Assembly: GCA_032164245.1 (NCBI GenBank)
Contig: JAVMKO010000006.1
Span: 5,533,001 to 5,597,000 of the forward strand
DNA from: Sternotherus odoratus
Taxonomy: Eukaryota > Chordata > Testudines > Kinosternidae
DNA: 64,000 nucleotides
Direction: 5' to 3'
Position 1 is the first letter of the stretch. Each line of letters begins with the position of its first letter. The position numbers were made by a program, and so were the translations under genes. Shown piece by piece: positions 38,601-50,600 of the stretch. The notes under the pieces are model-generated. The model ran no database searches and was not told the origin of the DNA. It was given only the letters and a program-made list of their open reading frames with translations.

Positions 38601-41600
38601 CATAGTACAAGACACATCAATAGTCCAACCTCAAATACAATAACTTGTTTCTTTTGCCCCAAACAGAAAAATAAAGATATCAGACCAATTCTCCCTAAAC
38701 CAAATGAAAACTAGCAACTAGATACCTCAGTAAATTTGTAAAGGGGCTTATTTAGAGCATTACAAACATAAGTCAAATATTCCTAGTATTTTTATTTAAT
38801 GGTACAGCCGTATTTGCAACGTAGATTCCCATTAATTTCATAAGTAATTTTTACTTTATTTTCCTAAGGAGAAGGCTCTGCAGTGAAGAATCATACTGAC
38901 AAATAATTGCCCTTCAGCATCTACTATTCCATCAGTTCATCTGCTAAATCCATACAAGGAAGTGGCTTTTGTGTTTCACATAATTTTGGCTTCTGCGCAG
39001 GTCTCTTGAAAATACCGAGTACAGTTAGAATTAGTTTCTGAAATCGCGCTGGCTCTCAAGTTATGTGAAGCATTTGAACTCAGTGAATGTTGGGAAATGT
39101 CACTTGCATGCCAGAATATTTTTGGCTAAACGCTCTCCAAAGTCTGTGCCAAGAGAAGTGAAAAACACTGTCTAATCCAATTTTATTAGTACTGTCTAAG
39201 TAACAAGGGTAGCTGAGCTAGCACATTGCACAGAAGTTCAAACAAATTCAGGACTGAAGCCTTCTAAACTGGGGGGGAGGTGGTTAGTTTTCTTTGTTTA
39301 AGAGGAAGGGGACAAGCAAGTGGAAGAAGAGATTTAACAATTTTGCAGTCTTGGTTTTACAGTAAAACTTCGATTTAACGGACCTCGATTTAACGGACTT
39401 CGGATGCAACGGACAAAATTTCTGAGCAAGTCTGATGCATTCCTGATCCATTTCTTGCGGGCTGGCTGCCGGCTCCCGGCTGCCGCCCGGGTCCCAGCGG
39501 CGGGCGGGCTGCGGAGCTGCCGCCCCGACCCTGTGGTGGTCGGGCTGCTGTTCTGACAGCTCGTTTTTTTTATTATTATTAAATAACGGACGTTTTCATT
39601 TAACGGACACCCCCTCGCCCAAATTAGTGCATTAAATGGAGGTTTCACTGTACTTCCACATTTCTTTTGCCTACTAATCCAGTTATTACCATTAGATTGG
39701 TAATGGGAACAACACACAAACCATTCCCATCCTAAAATGAAGCAGTTTCTTTCTCTGGGTTGCCTTCTCCATGGGTCTCACACAATACTGAGAATTTCTC
39801 AGTGACCACCTGATTTTGGGCAGCTTCTTTCTGCCTCTGATTTAGTGCACTTGGCTGGAAGTTAAAGCTAGACAAATTCAGACTGGAAATAAGGCACACA
39901 TTTAACTGTGAGTAATTAAATACTGGAACAATTTACCCAGGGTTATGGTGGATTCTCCATTGAAAAACTGTTAGCAATCAAAACTGGATGTTTTTCTAAA
40001 AGATCTGTTTGGGAAATTCTCTGTCCTGTGTGATACATGAGGTCCCTTGTGGCCTTGGATTCTATGAATATATGAATCACTTGCCCCATCATTCTTTGTT
40101 TTCCTCAACTGCTTCCTTCCTCTCCTAGGAGGCCCCCTATTATGGTGACCATCCCTCTCAGCTGAAAAGGACTGTACAGAACTCTAAGTTAGCCAAGCTC
40201 CTTCATGCCTCTGGTGACAGCAACATTCAGAATTTTTAACAGCATATTATCAATCTCATCTCTAGCTGTGTCCTCTGTTCTAAATGCAAAGACTTAGCCG
40301 CCTACCTCAACAACCAAATGTTCCCTTCTCCCTGCTTAGATACTCAAATGTCTTCAACACTCTACTGAAGATAGCATATTTGCTGCACTCTGTGTTTAGG
40401 TTAAAAGGAGTTGTATTCTCTGCAAGAGCTCCAAGATTAATTGGAAGAGTTTCTCGCATTGACCTAATAATGCCAGGGCTGACAGTACTACAGCCTGACT
40501 ACTGTTTAATCTGAAACACCCCAATATATTGGACAACATCCATTGAAAAACTTTCAAAATAAGTAAAAACTTTTTATAAATACAAAATTTCCAGCAGAGA
40601 TTTTTTTCCATAAAAGACAAGAGTGATATATTGAGACAGCCACATCTACCTGCAAGGATATGAGCTGCTGCATTCTAAACCGACTGTATCAGTGAGGCCG
40701 TGTGATCAAACACTCCAGAGAATAAAGAAATACTGTAATCCAGCCTTAAAAATAATACCCCCCCAAGGCCTTCACACCAGCAGTCTCTGCAAGCCCGAAG
40801 AAGGAACTCATGGTAGCAACGGTTTGTAGTTATCTAAAAAACTTGAAGTCACTTGCCTGAGGCAAGTCAAGCTAGCAGTATAGTGAAATTTACAAAGCTA
40901 TAATCATCATTGCTAATTACAATAGTGTTCTAAGCAGTGAAATGGGTCACATGGTTGTATGTTTCACTATGCTACTCAAAGTGAAGAGCACAGGCAGGGA
41001 CAATCCCGGAAGGTTCTTTCCCTCTCCTCCCCTCCATCTAACAGCAGAGGATTATGTCCCTGCCTCTGCTCACCGCTTTTCAAGCAGCACATAAAAACAT
41101 ACAAGCATCTGGTCTATTTCATCTGGATCAGGAGCAGAAACCTAAGGGCTCCAGGGGGCCAGTTTTACTGCATTTGTAGTCGGCTGAATCCACCCCACTC
41201 TTTTCCGTAAAAAACATGCTCTGCCTGGTCTTTGGGCCAAGCACTTTGGCCTTTAACTCTGCCACTACAGGCTGGCAGTAGCTGTTGGGGCTCACCTGCC
41301 AATCCATAGGCCTTGTGTATGCCAGGAGAACCTGGTCTCTGCAGTAAGTGCTGATGCCCCCAGCTGAGGTTACGATTTAGGGTACATCAGCTGAGGGTGT
41401 GGGAAGAAAGATTTAATGCCTCTCCATGTATTATCTAAAAGAAAACGTGGGTGGATAAAGCAGACCAGATGCTATGTATAAACGAATGTTGACTCTTCTT
41501 TCCTCTCCTTTAACATCACATAATTAGAAAGAGCCCTAGCTGAATTTTACATGTGTAAACAAGGACTTCCTATTTTGCCAATGAACAATTGCTAGTCGCA

Positions 41601-44600
41601 GCACATAACGACAGGCCCCAACTGAGATCAAGCCTCCATTGTGCTGCGCACTGTATAGACACAAAGTATGAGACCGTCCCTACATCAAAGAGCTTACAGT
41701 CTGATCAGAGAAATCAGGAAGAGTTGAGAGGACAAGAGGCACAGAAAGGTGAAATGACTTGTCCCAAGCGACACAGCAGGAGAGAAACAGAACTGGGGAA
41801 AGAACCCAGGTCTTTTAGGTCCCAGCTCTCTACCTCTCCAGTAGCTACGCAGGTAATTAGCTCTAGTTTGGAAGAAATGGGCTCCGAGTGTGACTACTAG
41901 AATTAAGGTGTTCATGTAACATGATGCAGGGGCTGAGTCAGAGCCACAATCATTGGAACACTGAGTTCTAATCTTCCAAATCTAGTCAGACATGTGCTGG
42001 GCTAGATTTGCAAAAGACTCAAACTTTAAGGTCAGAAGGGACATAATGGCCATACTGGATCAGATCAAAGATCCAGCTAGTCCAGTATCCTGTCTACTGA
42101 CAGCAGCCAGTACCAGGTGCCCCAGAGAGAATGAACAGAACAGGTAATCCTCAAGTGATCCATCCCCCGTTGCCCATTCCCAGCTTCTGGCCAGGGCTGG
42201 CGACAGAAATTTGGGGGCCCCCTACTTTGATAGTTTGGGGGCCCCCCAGCCCAGTCAGGCCCCCCCCCCCCCAGCCCAGCCGGGCCCCCCCCCAGCCCAG
42301 CCGACAGCGGCTGGGGGCCCCCCCAACCCAGCCGACAGCGTCTGGGTTCCCCCCCAGCCAGGCCCCCCCCCAGTCCAGCCGGCAGCGGCTGGGGGCCCCC
42401 CCCAGCCCAGCCGGCACTCCCCCAAGAAGGCCTTGCTGATTTTTAAGCTGGTCTACCGACAATAAAACACATTTTAAATGTCTAGGTATCCATTGCTCAC
42501 AACTTGTGGGTGCCTTACAGTTAAAATAAAATAAAATCCTAGAAACAAAAAACAAAATCCACATCTCACTCACTAGTCCGAGCACGTTCTCTCTCTCTCT
42601 CTCTCTCACACACCCCCCCCCCCCCTCACATATGTATGCCCTGCCCCCCTTTGATTTCCCCCAAAGTCTGGACTCCTTCCCTGAAGGAGGCCACAAAAAC
42701 ACACTGATGTATGGGAAGAGCACAGTGCAGAGTTGCAGCCTTCAACAAAGGTGGTCCTGCATCCCACACAAAACATGGGACAAGAGATCAGGCTGAGCAA
42801 GTTGTGGGATGACAAAGAGCAAAAGGATACATGGAAGATAATTATAAGAGAGGATTTGAAAGTGAAGAGGGGAGCAAGAAGAGGGATATTAACACTGCAC
42901 ACTCAGGGGTGATACAGATTACATTTTGTGGGAGGAGCTGGAATTCTCTCTCACACTTCAGGAATAGGTTAATTGTCCCATCCGAATTTCCATTCTGGAC
43001 ACCCTTCCTGATTTCACCTCTCCATGAAGAACTCCAAGGTCAGTCTTCAGATCAACAGGTATCCTGGGCAGTGACTTATCTTTTCCCACACTGGAATAGG
43101 GTGGTCGTAGGAGAAAATCTACAGCACTCTCATCAACCCAGGATAGAAAAATGGCAGCACATTAACATGCAGGGGAGTGAGAAACTGGCTTTTCTAACAC
43201 AGCGAGATGGGTATTAGCCAGATCCCCCAATCTGAACATGCACTGCCCCTAGCCTCTTTGCTCTCCCATGCAGACCATGGGAACTGAGGAGGCTGCAATC
43301 AAAGGAACTGGGAAAATAAGTCATGGCTACCCAGGAAACCAACTCTAGCAGAAAGCTTGATGGAGGTGAGGGACAGGAAGGAAGGACAGGAGAGATGGAA
43401 GGCAGCAACACTGCCCGTTCCTCTCTGCCTCTCCCATATAATATTTGTTGAAGGGTGTGTGTTTGCAGGAGAGGTTTGAACACTATCTCTGTAAACAGGC
43501 ATTAAAACAGGCATTAAAACATGGAAGGCAATTCTGTACTAGTTTATGGGGGGGGGGGGGGCGGGGGGAATGCCCCTTGCTCTCAATCTTGCCTTTAATA
43601 TAACAAACCTTACTGTTATAAATTAATAGCTGGTAGATAAAATAGATAAGAACAAAGGAGAAACAAAAAGAAAATAACCAAAGGTAACTGCGTACCACGC
43701 TTTAAATAATTCTGTAGCGTTTCCTGAAACCTAACCACTGAAACTACTGCAACCACCAATTTTTCAGCAAATGGTAATAAAATGCAAATGCCCTATTACT
43801 GCTGTGTGAAAACAAATATACAGGGGAACTGGCAGTGTTTAAATGACAGATCACATGCCTCCCAACAGTACTTGAAAAGAATACAAAACTTACCTGGCTC
43901 TAACTTGATAATTTTTACAGCAGCCAACTCTCCTGTATGAAGATTTCTGGCCTAAAATAAGAAAGTGAAGACATATTTAATCATAATGCAAGGGCATCTG
44001 ACACAGCCTTATAAACAATGGCCTTTTACGTAGTGAAGCCTTCCATTATAGTACAGCACAGTGCAATTAATTCCAAGCCCCCTGGGGCAGGGATTGTATA
44101 TTTCTATGGTTGTACAGCTCCAAGAACAATGGGCCCTAATCCTGGTTGGGGTCTTGGGGTGCCACCAGTGTGTAACACATACCTTAATCAAGCTCAGAAA
44201 AATACAATGAGTTACGTGCAACTGCTGTTTCTACACATTCATGCTTGTGGGATGAGCTCCTCAGGCCTGCTGAGGTGGGAACCTTCTGGAGCCTGTCTGG
44301 TCTGCATCAGCAGCCTCTTGCTACACCAATTGGTCAGAGGTGAGATTATAAAGGACGGTAGATTTCCCCTCATTTCCTACCACTAAGCCTCAGAGGGTTA
44401 TGCAAGTAGAACTCGTACGAAGAGGGGAAGGGAAGCAGTGAGACTATGCAGAGGCAACACTCTTAAAATAGGTTTAAGATTAGCAGCCGTGTTAGTCTGT
44501 ATCTGTAAATGAGACGAGGAAGACTTTGTAGCACCTTAGAGCAGGGGTCTCAAACTCAAATGACCACGAGGGCCGCATGAGGACTAGTGCACTGGCTCGA

Positions 44601-47600
44601 GGGCCGCATCACTGACACACACACACACCCTCGCTGCCCCGGCTGTGCCCCCACTCCACCCCTTCCATGAGGACTAGTGTACCGGCCGGAGGGCCGCACC
44701 ACTGACACACACCCCGCCCTTGCTGCCCCGGCTCCGCCCCCACTCCACCCCTTCCAAGAGGTCCCACCCCTGCCCCACCTCCTCCTCTGAGCACGCAGCT
44801 CCCCATTCCCTCCTGGAAAGCGCTAGGCACCACCAACAGCTGTTTGGCAAACAAAGCAAGAGCAATCTAGGAAGTCCAGAGCTAGAAACACGCGCGGCCC
44901 AGCCAGGCAGCAGAGAAGCCTCCACTTCTGGCCCCTCCGTCCTGCAAACTGCTATGGGGGGGGACCGGGGGGGGGGGGCGGGGGCGCCAGGAAGCTTGGC
45001 GGGCCGCAGGGAAGGGCTTTGCGGGCCGCATGTGGGCCCCGGGCCGCATGTTTGAGACCCCTGCCTTAGAGACTAACCAGTTTATTTCAGCATAAGCTTT
45101 CGTGGGCTATATAGCTCACTTCATTCTATGCATCTGATGAAATGAGCTATAGCCCACGAAAGCTTATCCTGAAATAAACTGGTTAGTCTCGAAGGTGCTA
45201 CAAAGTCTTCCTCGTTTTATTTACTCTTAAAATAGCCGCTGCTTCTTATAAGCAACCTTAATCTTCACCCCGCGGCAGCCTCTGCATTGTCCTGCTTGTG
45301 TGAGCCTAGGAGCAGTTCAGCCCTCAGGGAAGGTAGGCTGAATTAATTACAGATCACAGAACTGTGCTCTCAAAGTATAAAAGCTAGATGCCAAGGTAAG
45401 ACAGCAGTGCTGCACAAAGATGTGATTAGAGCCCAGGTATTAGCCTTGCAGATTTCTATGATGGAAACATTTCATGGGGATTTCATTTATGCTATCTTAG
45501 CTCTAGTGAAGTGAACACTAAGTCACTCAGGTGCTGTCACCCTCGTTAAGGTATAGTATTTTTGACGTACAGCCTAATTCATTTAGGCAGGTGCTGAATG
45601 GATTCAGCATCTCCTTTCCACCGATCATCCAAAGGTTACAAGAAATCCATTCCCAGTTACTTTATCCCCATCCAAAATAGAAACACACATTTCCCTGGGC
45701 ACCTTGAATATGGAGTGAGGTTACAGGAGGAAACTGGGAGATAAATCACCTGAGATAGATGAAATTCGGACACTGCTTTTAGCAAGAATTTAGGGCAGGG
45801 CCGGCGACAGGGGGGTACTACGGGTAGAGCTGTACTGGGCCCCGGACTTTAGGGCCCGGTACACAGCAGTACCCGTAGTCGTCCGTCCCCCCCTGTCGCT
45901 GGGCCTGGAGAGCGGGGAAGGGGCGGGGAGGCGGCGTGGCTCTCCTCCGGACGAGCGCGCGTGTCCCCGGCAGGAGCAGTGAGCCTGGCCGGCGGCAGCG
46001 GCGCAGTCCGGGGGAGAAAGGGTGCGCGGGGGGGGGGGGGGGGGAAGAGCAGCAAGGGCGGCTCGCGCTGCTCCCGGGATCGCGCTCCCTTAGGACCCCG
46101 CACTGCAGCCAGCCGCTGTCAGCTGGGGGGTGGGGGGAGCGCCGGCTGGGCTGGGGGGCCCCCCGGCTGGGCTTCCCCCCCCCAGCCGCTGTCAGCTGGG
46201 GGGGGAGCACCAGCTGGGCTGGGGGGGGGCGGCTGGGCTGGGGGACCCCCAGCCTCTGTCAGCTGGGGGGGAGGGAAGTGCCAGCTGGGCTGGGGGGGGG
46301 GCCCAAACGATCAGAGTAGGGGGCCCCAAAATTTCTGTCGCCGGCCCTGATTTAGGGTGAGGATACAGAGCAAGTTCGTTCCCCTGGAATGAGGAGAAGG
46401 GAGAATCAACCCTTGAAACATACACCACACTTCTCCCCCAAATTAGCAATGCTGATTTTAACTCTGGGGGGGGAGGGGGGAGAATAAGGAGCACTAGCCC
46501 AAGGACTCTAAAGGTGAACAGCCTCATCTTTGTCAGCACCAAGTGAATGCTGCATGTCAGGACACATCCTTGAGCCTACAGAAGAGAACCACCAGCCCTT
46601 TCAAAATCCAGTTGTTGTCAGGCAACTGAAGGCCGCAGAACCATCCACTGCAAGAGACATGCTGAGATGGTTGACAAATTCAGCTCGACTGAAGACAAGA
46701 AGAGGCTGAGCGAATAGCCCAAAAGAGAAGATATGGAGGCGGAACATAGATTGTTAACTGCCCACAGAGGAAACTCTCTCCACTTCTGAGAATAACCTTT
46801 CACATTAACTGCTTTCTAGAGCGCAGGAGAATCCCTTTGCACTTCTACAAAGTGAATCAGTACAGTCCTCAAGGAATCAATTCTGAAGCACTTTGAGGAG
46901 AGGAAAGTGATCAGGAACAGTCAGCATAGATTCACCAAGGGAAAGTCATGCCTGACTAATCTAATTGCCTTCTGTGAGGAAATAACTGGCTCTGTAGATC
47001 AGGGGAAAGCAGTGGATGCGTTATTCCTTGACTTTAGCAAAGTATTCTTGCCAGCAAATTAAAGATGTATGGGCTGGATGAATGGACAAGGTGGATAGAA
47101 AGCTGGCTAGATGATCAACGGGTAGTGATCAATGGCTCCATGTCTAGTGGGCAGCCGGTATCAAGTGGAATGCCCCTAGGGTTGGTCCTGGGGCCGGTTT
47201 TGTTCAATATCTTCATTAATGATCTGGAGGATGGTGTGGACTACACCCTCAGCAAGTTTGCAGATGACACTAAACTGGGAGGAGTGATAGATACGCTGGA
47301 GGGTAGAATAAGATACAGAGGGACTAGACAAATTAGAAGATTGGGCCAAAAGAAACCTGATGAGGTGCAATAAGGACCAGTGCAGAGTCCTGCACTTAGG
47401 ATGGAAGAATCTCAGGCCCCGCTACAGACTAGGGACCGAATGGCTAGGCAGCAGTTCTGCAGAAAAGGACCTGGGGTTACAGTGGACGAGAAGCTGGATG
47501 AGTCAACAGTGTGCCCTTGTTGCCAAGAAGGCTAACAGCATATTGGGCTGCATTAGTAGGGGAATTTCCAGCAGATCAAGGGACATGATCAGTCCTCTCT

Positions 47601-50600
47601 ATTCGGCATCGGTGTGGCCTCATTTGGAATACTGTGTCCAGTTTCTGGCAACAAAAATTATTAGGGGGCTGGAGCACATGATTTACGAGGAGAGGCTGAG
47701 GGAACTGGGATTGTTTAGTCTGCAGAAGAGAAGGGGGGGGGGGGGATTTGATAGCTCCTTTCAACGACCTGAAAGGGGGTTCCAAAGAAGATGGATCTAG
47801 ACTGTTTTCGGTGGCAGCAGATGACAGAACAAGGAGTAACGTTCTCAAGTTGCAGAGGAAGTGTTTTAGGTTAGGATATTAGGAAAAACTTTTTCACTAG
47901 GAGGGGGGTGAAGCACTGGAATGGGTTACCTGGGGAAGTAGTGGAATCTCTTTCCTTAGAGGTTCTTAAGGTCAGGCTTGACAAAGCCCTGGCTGGGATG
48001 ATTTAGTTGGGGATTGGTCCTGCTTGGAGCAGGGGGTTGGACGAGATACCTCCTGAGGTCCCTTCCAACCCTAATATTCTATGGCTCTATTAGAAGTAGT
48101 CTGCATCCTGTGTCCAAGCAAGAAGGTAGAGTGACTTGGTCAGAATACAGGATAAGAGTCTTCCTGACATTGCAGGCCTGACAATATGGAGATTCCCATA
48201 AGAAACCAAGGGCAGATTTGCTCACATTGTGACCCATGAAGCACTTACTGGTGACCCCAGAGAAATGGCTGATCACAGACCATTGGCTTTTCCCTCTTTG
48301 CTTCCAGCTGTTCAATTGCATTTTTTAAAAGCTGAAACATACAACACAATATCCTTTCCTGATACAGTAAAACCTCCATTTAACAGACTAATTCGGGCGA
48401 GGGGGTGTCCGTTAAATCAAAAAGTCCGTTATTTAATAATAATTAAAAAAAATGAGCTGTCGGAGCAGCAGCCCGCCCGCCACAGGGTCGGGGCGACAGC
48501 TCCGCAGCCCGCCCGCTGCCTGGACCCAGGCGGCAGCCGGGAGCCGTAAGCCAGCCCGCCCGCTGCCTGGACCCGGGCGGCAGCTGGGAGCCAGCAGCCA
48601 ACCCGCTAGAAATGGCTCAGGAATGCATCAGACTTGCTCAGAAATTTTGTCCGTTGCATCTGAAGTCCGTTAAATCGAGGTCCGTTAAATCGAGGGTTTA
48701 CTGTACTACTTTTCCACATAAGCAATAGCTGCCATTGCTACAGGGATGTTATGCAAATCTCTATTTGATGGGATGGGATGCAGTCTGCCAACCTTTTTTG
48801 GCATTCTGAAAGTGCCTGGCACTGATTCACAGCTTTTAAGGCCAAAAGGATCATTGTGATAATCTAGTGTGACCTCCAGCATAACACAAACCACAGGACT
48901 TCACTGAATTAATCCCTGCTTCAAATTCAATAGCTGTAGTTGAATCTAAGCAGATCTTTTAGAAAACCATCCATTATGGATTTAAAAAATGTTCAGTGAT
49001 AGAGAATCCACCACGACCCTTGGAGTAAGTTGCTCCAAATGGTTAATTACCCTCACTGTTCAAAATTTGAACTTTAGTTCTGGTCTGAATTTGTATAGCT
49101 TCAACTTCCAGTCACTGGACTTTGTTATACCTTTGTGTGCTAGATTACTAATAGCAGGCTCATCAGATTTCTGTTAAATTACATAGATTGAGCTCCTTGA
49201 ATCTCTCATTATAAGGCCTATTTTCCAGTCTAATTTTTCACCCTCATTCTAGAATTGTGGACAGCAGACCTGGACACAATATTCCAGTAATGGTCGTATC
49301 GGTGCCAAATACAGAGGTAATATCCTCACCCTACTGCTACTTGAGATGTCCACTTACATATCCAAGGATTGCATTAGCCCTTTTGACTGCAGCGTCGCAC
49401 TGGGAGCTCATGTTCAGCCAATTATCTACCATACCCCCCCGCCTTTTTCAGAGTCTATGCTTCCCAGGATAGTCCCCCAGCATGTAAGCAAGGACAGGAC
49501 GGTATCTTTGTTCCTAGACATACAACCTGACATGTGGCCATACTGAACTGTATATTATTTGCTTATGCCTTGCTTACCAAGCAATCCGGTTTGCTCTATA
49601 TCAGTGACCTGTCTTTACTCTCAAGGTACTTCCCAACCTTCCTTATCATATCTCATTCAGTATCAAAAAACTTGATTCCCGCCTCTGATCGGCCCATGAT
49701 CCCAGCCTTCACTGCCCATTTGTTAAATTTTCAAACAAGCACTTTCATGCTTTCTCCCACGCTGCTCCTCATGCTTGGGAGAAGCTCCCATAAACATCCA
49801 CAGACCTAATTACCCTCCTTCAAAACGCTGCTTCAAACTCTCCTTAGCTGGGAGGCCCACGAAACACTTGGCAACAGTTCAGCTGCTGATGTGCAGAGAC
49901 CACTGCCAGTCATATTGCAGTATTTCCGTGTACTCCCCCATGGGTCTGACTGTTGTCTCTTGTCTTATACTTATATAATAATATAATATAAATGGAGATA
50001 TACCAATCTCCTAGAACTGGAAAGACCTTGAAGGTCATCGAGTCCAGTCCCCTGCCTACACTAGCAGGATTGAGTACTGTCCCCTGACAGATTTTTTGCC
50101 CCAGATCCCTAAATGGCCCCCTCAAGGATTGAACTCACAACCCTGGGTTTAGCAGGCCAATGCTCAAACCACTGAGCTATCCCTCCCCCCCTTAGATTGT
50201 AAGTTCTTGGAACTTAGATTGTAAGTTCTTGGAAGGCAAGGGCTGTCTTCTTGTTCTGTGTTTGTACAGCAGCTAGCACAAAGAAGTCTTGATCTAGGTC
50301 TGTGCTTGGCTCTAGGTGCTATGATAATACAGTGGATTCTGGTTAATTGGGACACATTGGGACCGGAACAATTTGGCCTGATTAAGCGGCTGCCCCAATT
50401 AACCAAAGTAAATAAAAAGGGACACTTTGTTTCCGTTCTTTGCGATGCGTCCCAATTAAGCGGCTGCCCCCAATTAACCGGTGGCCCGATTAACCGGAAT
50501 CCACTGTACAAATAAATTTCCATAAACCCTATCTTGATTGGCATTATATTAACCTCTTCATTCTTTATACTCGAGTCCCATATCAGTGCTTCCATTATTT

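Larger units (their letters stand above)
28745..43893 (-). other. MAP4K5 intron 2 (15 kb), repeat-rich
   Basis: It contains a 31-bp tandem duplication (29.3 kb), a fold-back DNA element (31.3-31.6 kb), a palindromic element (32.2-32.4 kb), a CR1 tail (34.9 kb), a 1.3-kb antisense CR1 (35.1-36.45 kb), a hAT (36.6-37.0 kb), a Tigger-like element (39.4-39.65 kb), a CR1-type tail (39.9-40.1 kb), a MIR-like segment (41.6-41.9 kb) and a broken hAT in CR1 (42.0-42.4 kb). In 29.4-31.3, 32.4-34.7, 37.1-39.3, 40.1-41.6 and 42.7-43.5 kb I see no gene and no repeat I can name with confidence. Confidence 0.85.
49630..50530 (+). mobile_element. L2-like LINE 3' region with two nested insertions
   Basis: 'cctctgatcggcccatgatc', 'tcccacgctgctcctcatgc', 'ggttctgtgtttgtacagca'-type end at about 50250-50330 and final 'acaaataaattt' form one host element. 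It is interrupted by a tRNA-SINE (49988-50189) and a Tigger-like element (50330-50506). Confidence 0.65.

Noticed and set aside
50099..50189. tRNA gene on the minus strand
   Set aside because: A and B boxes are good, but the anticodon and acceptor stems do not complete; the sequence continues into a SINE body.
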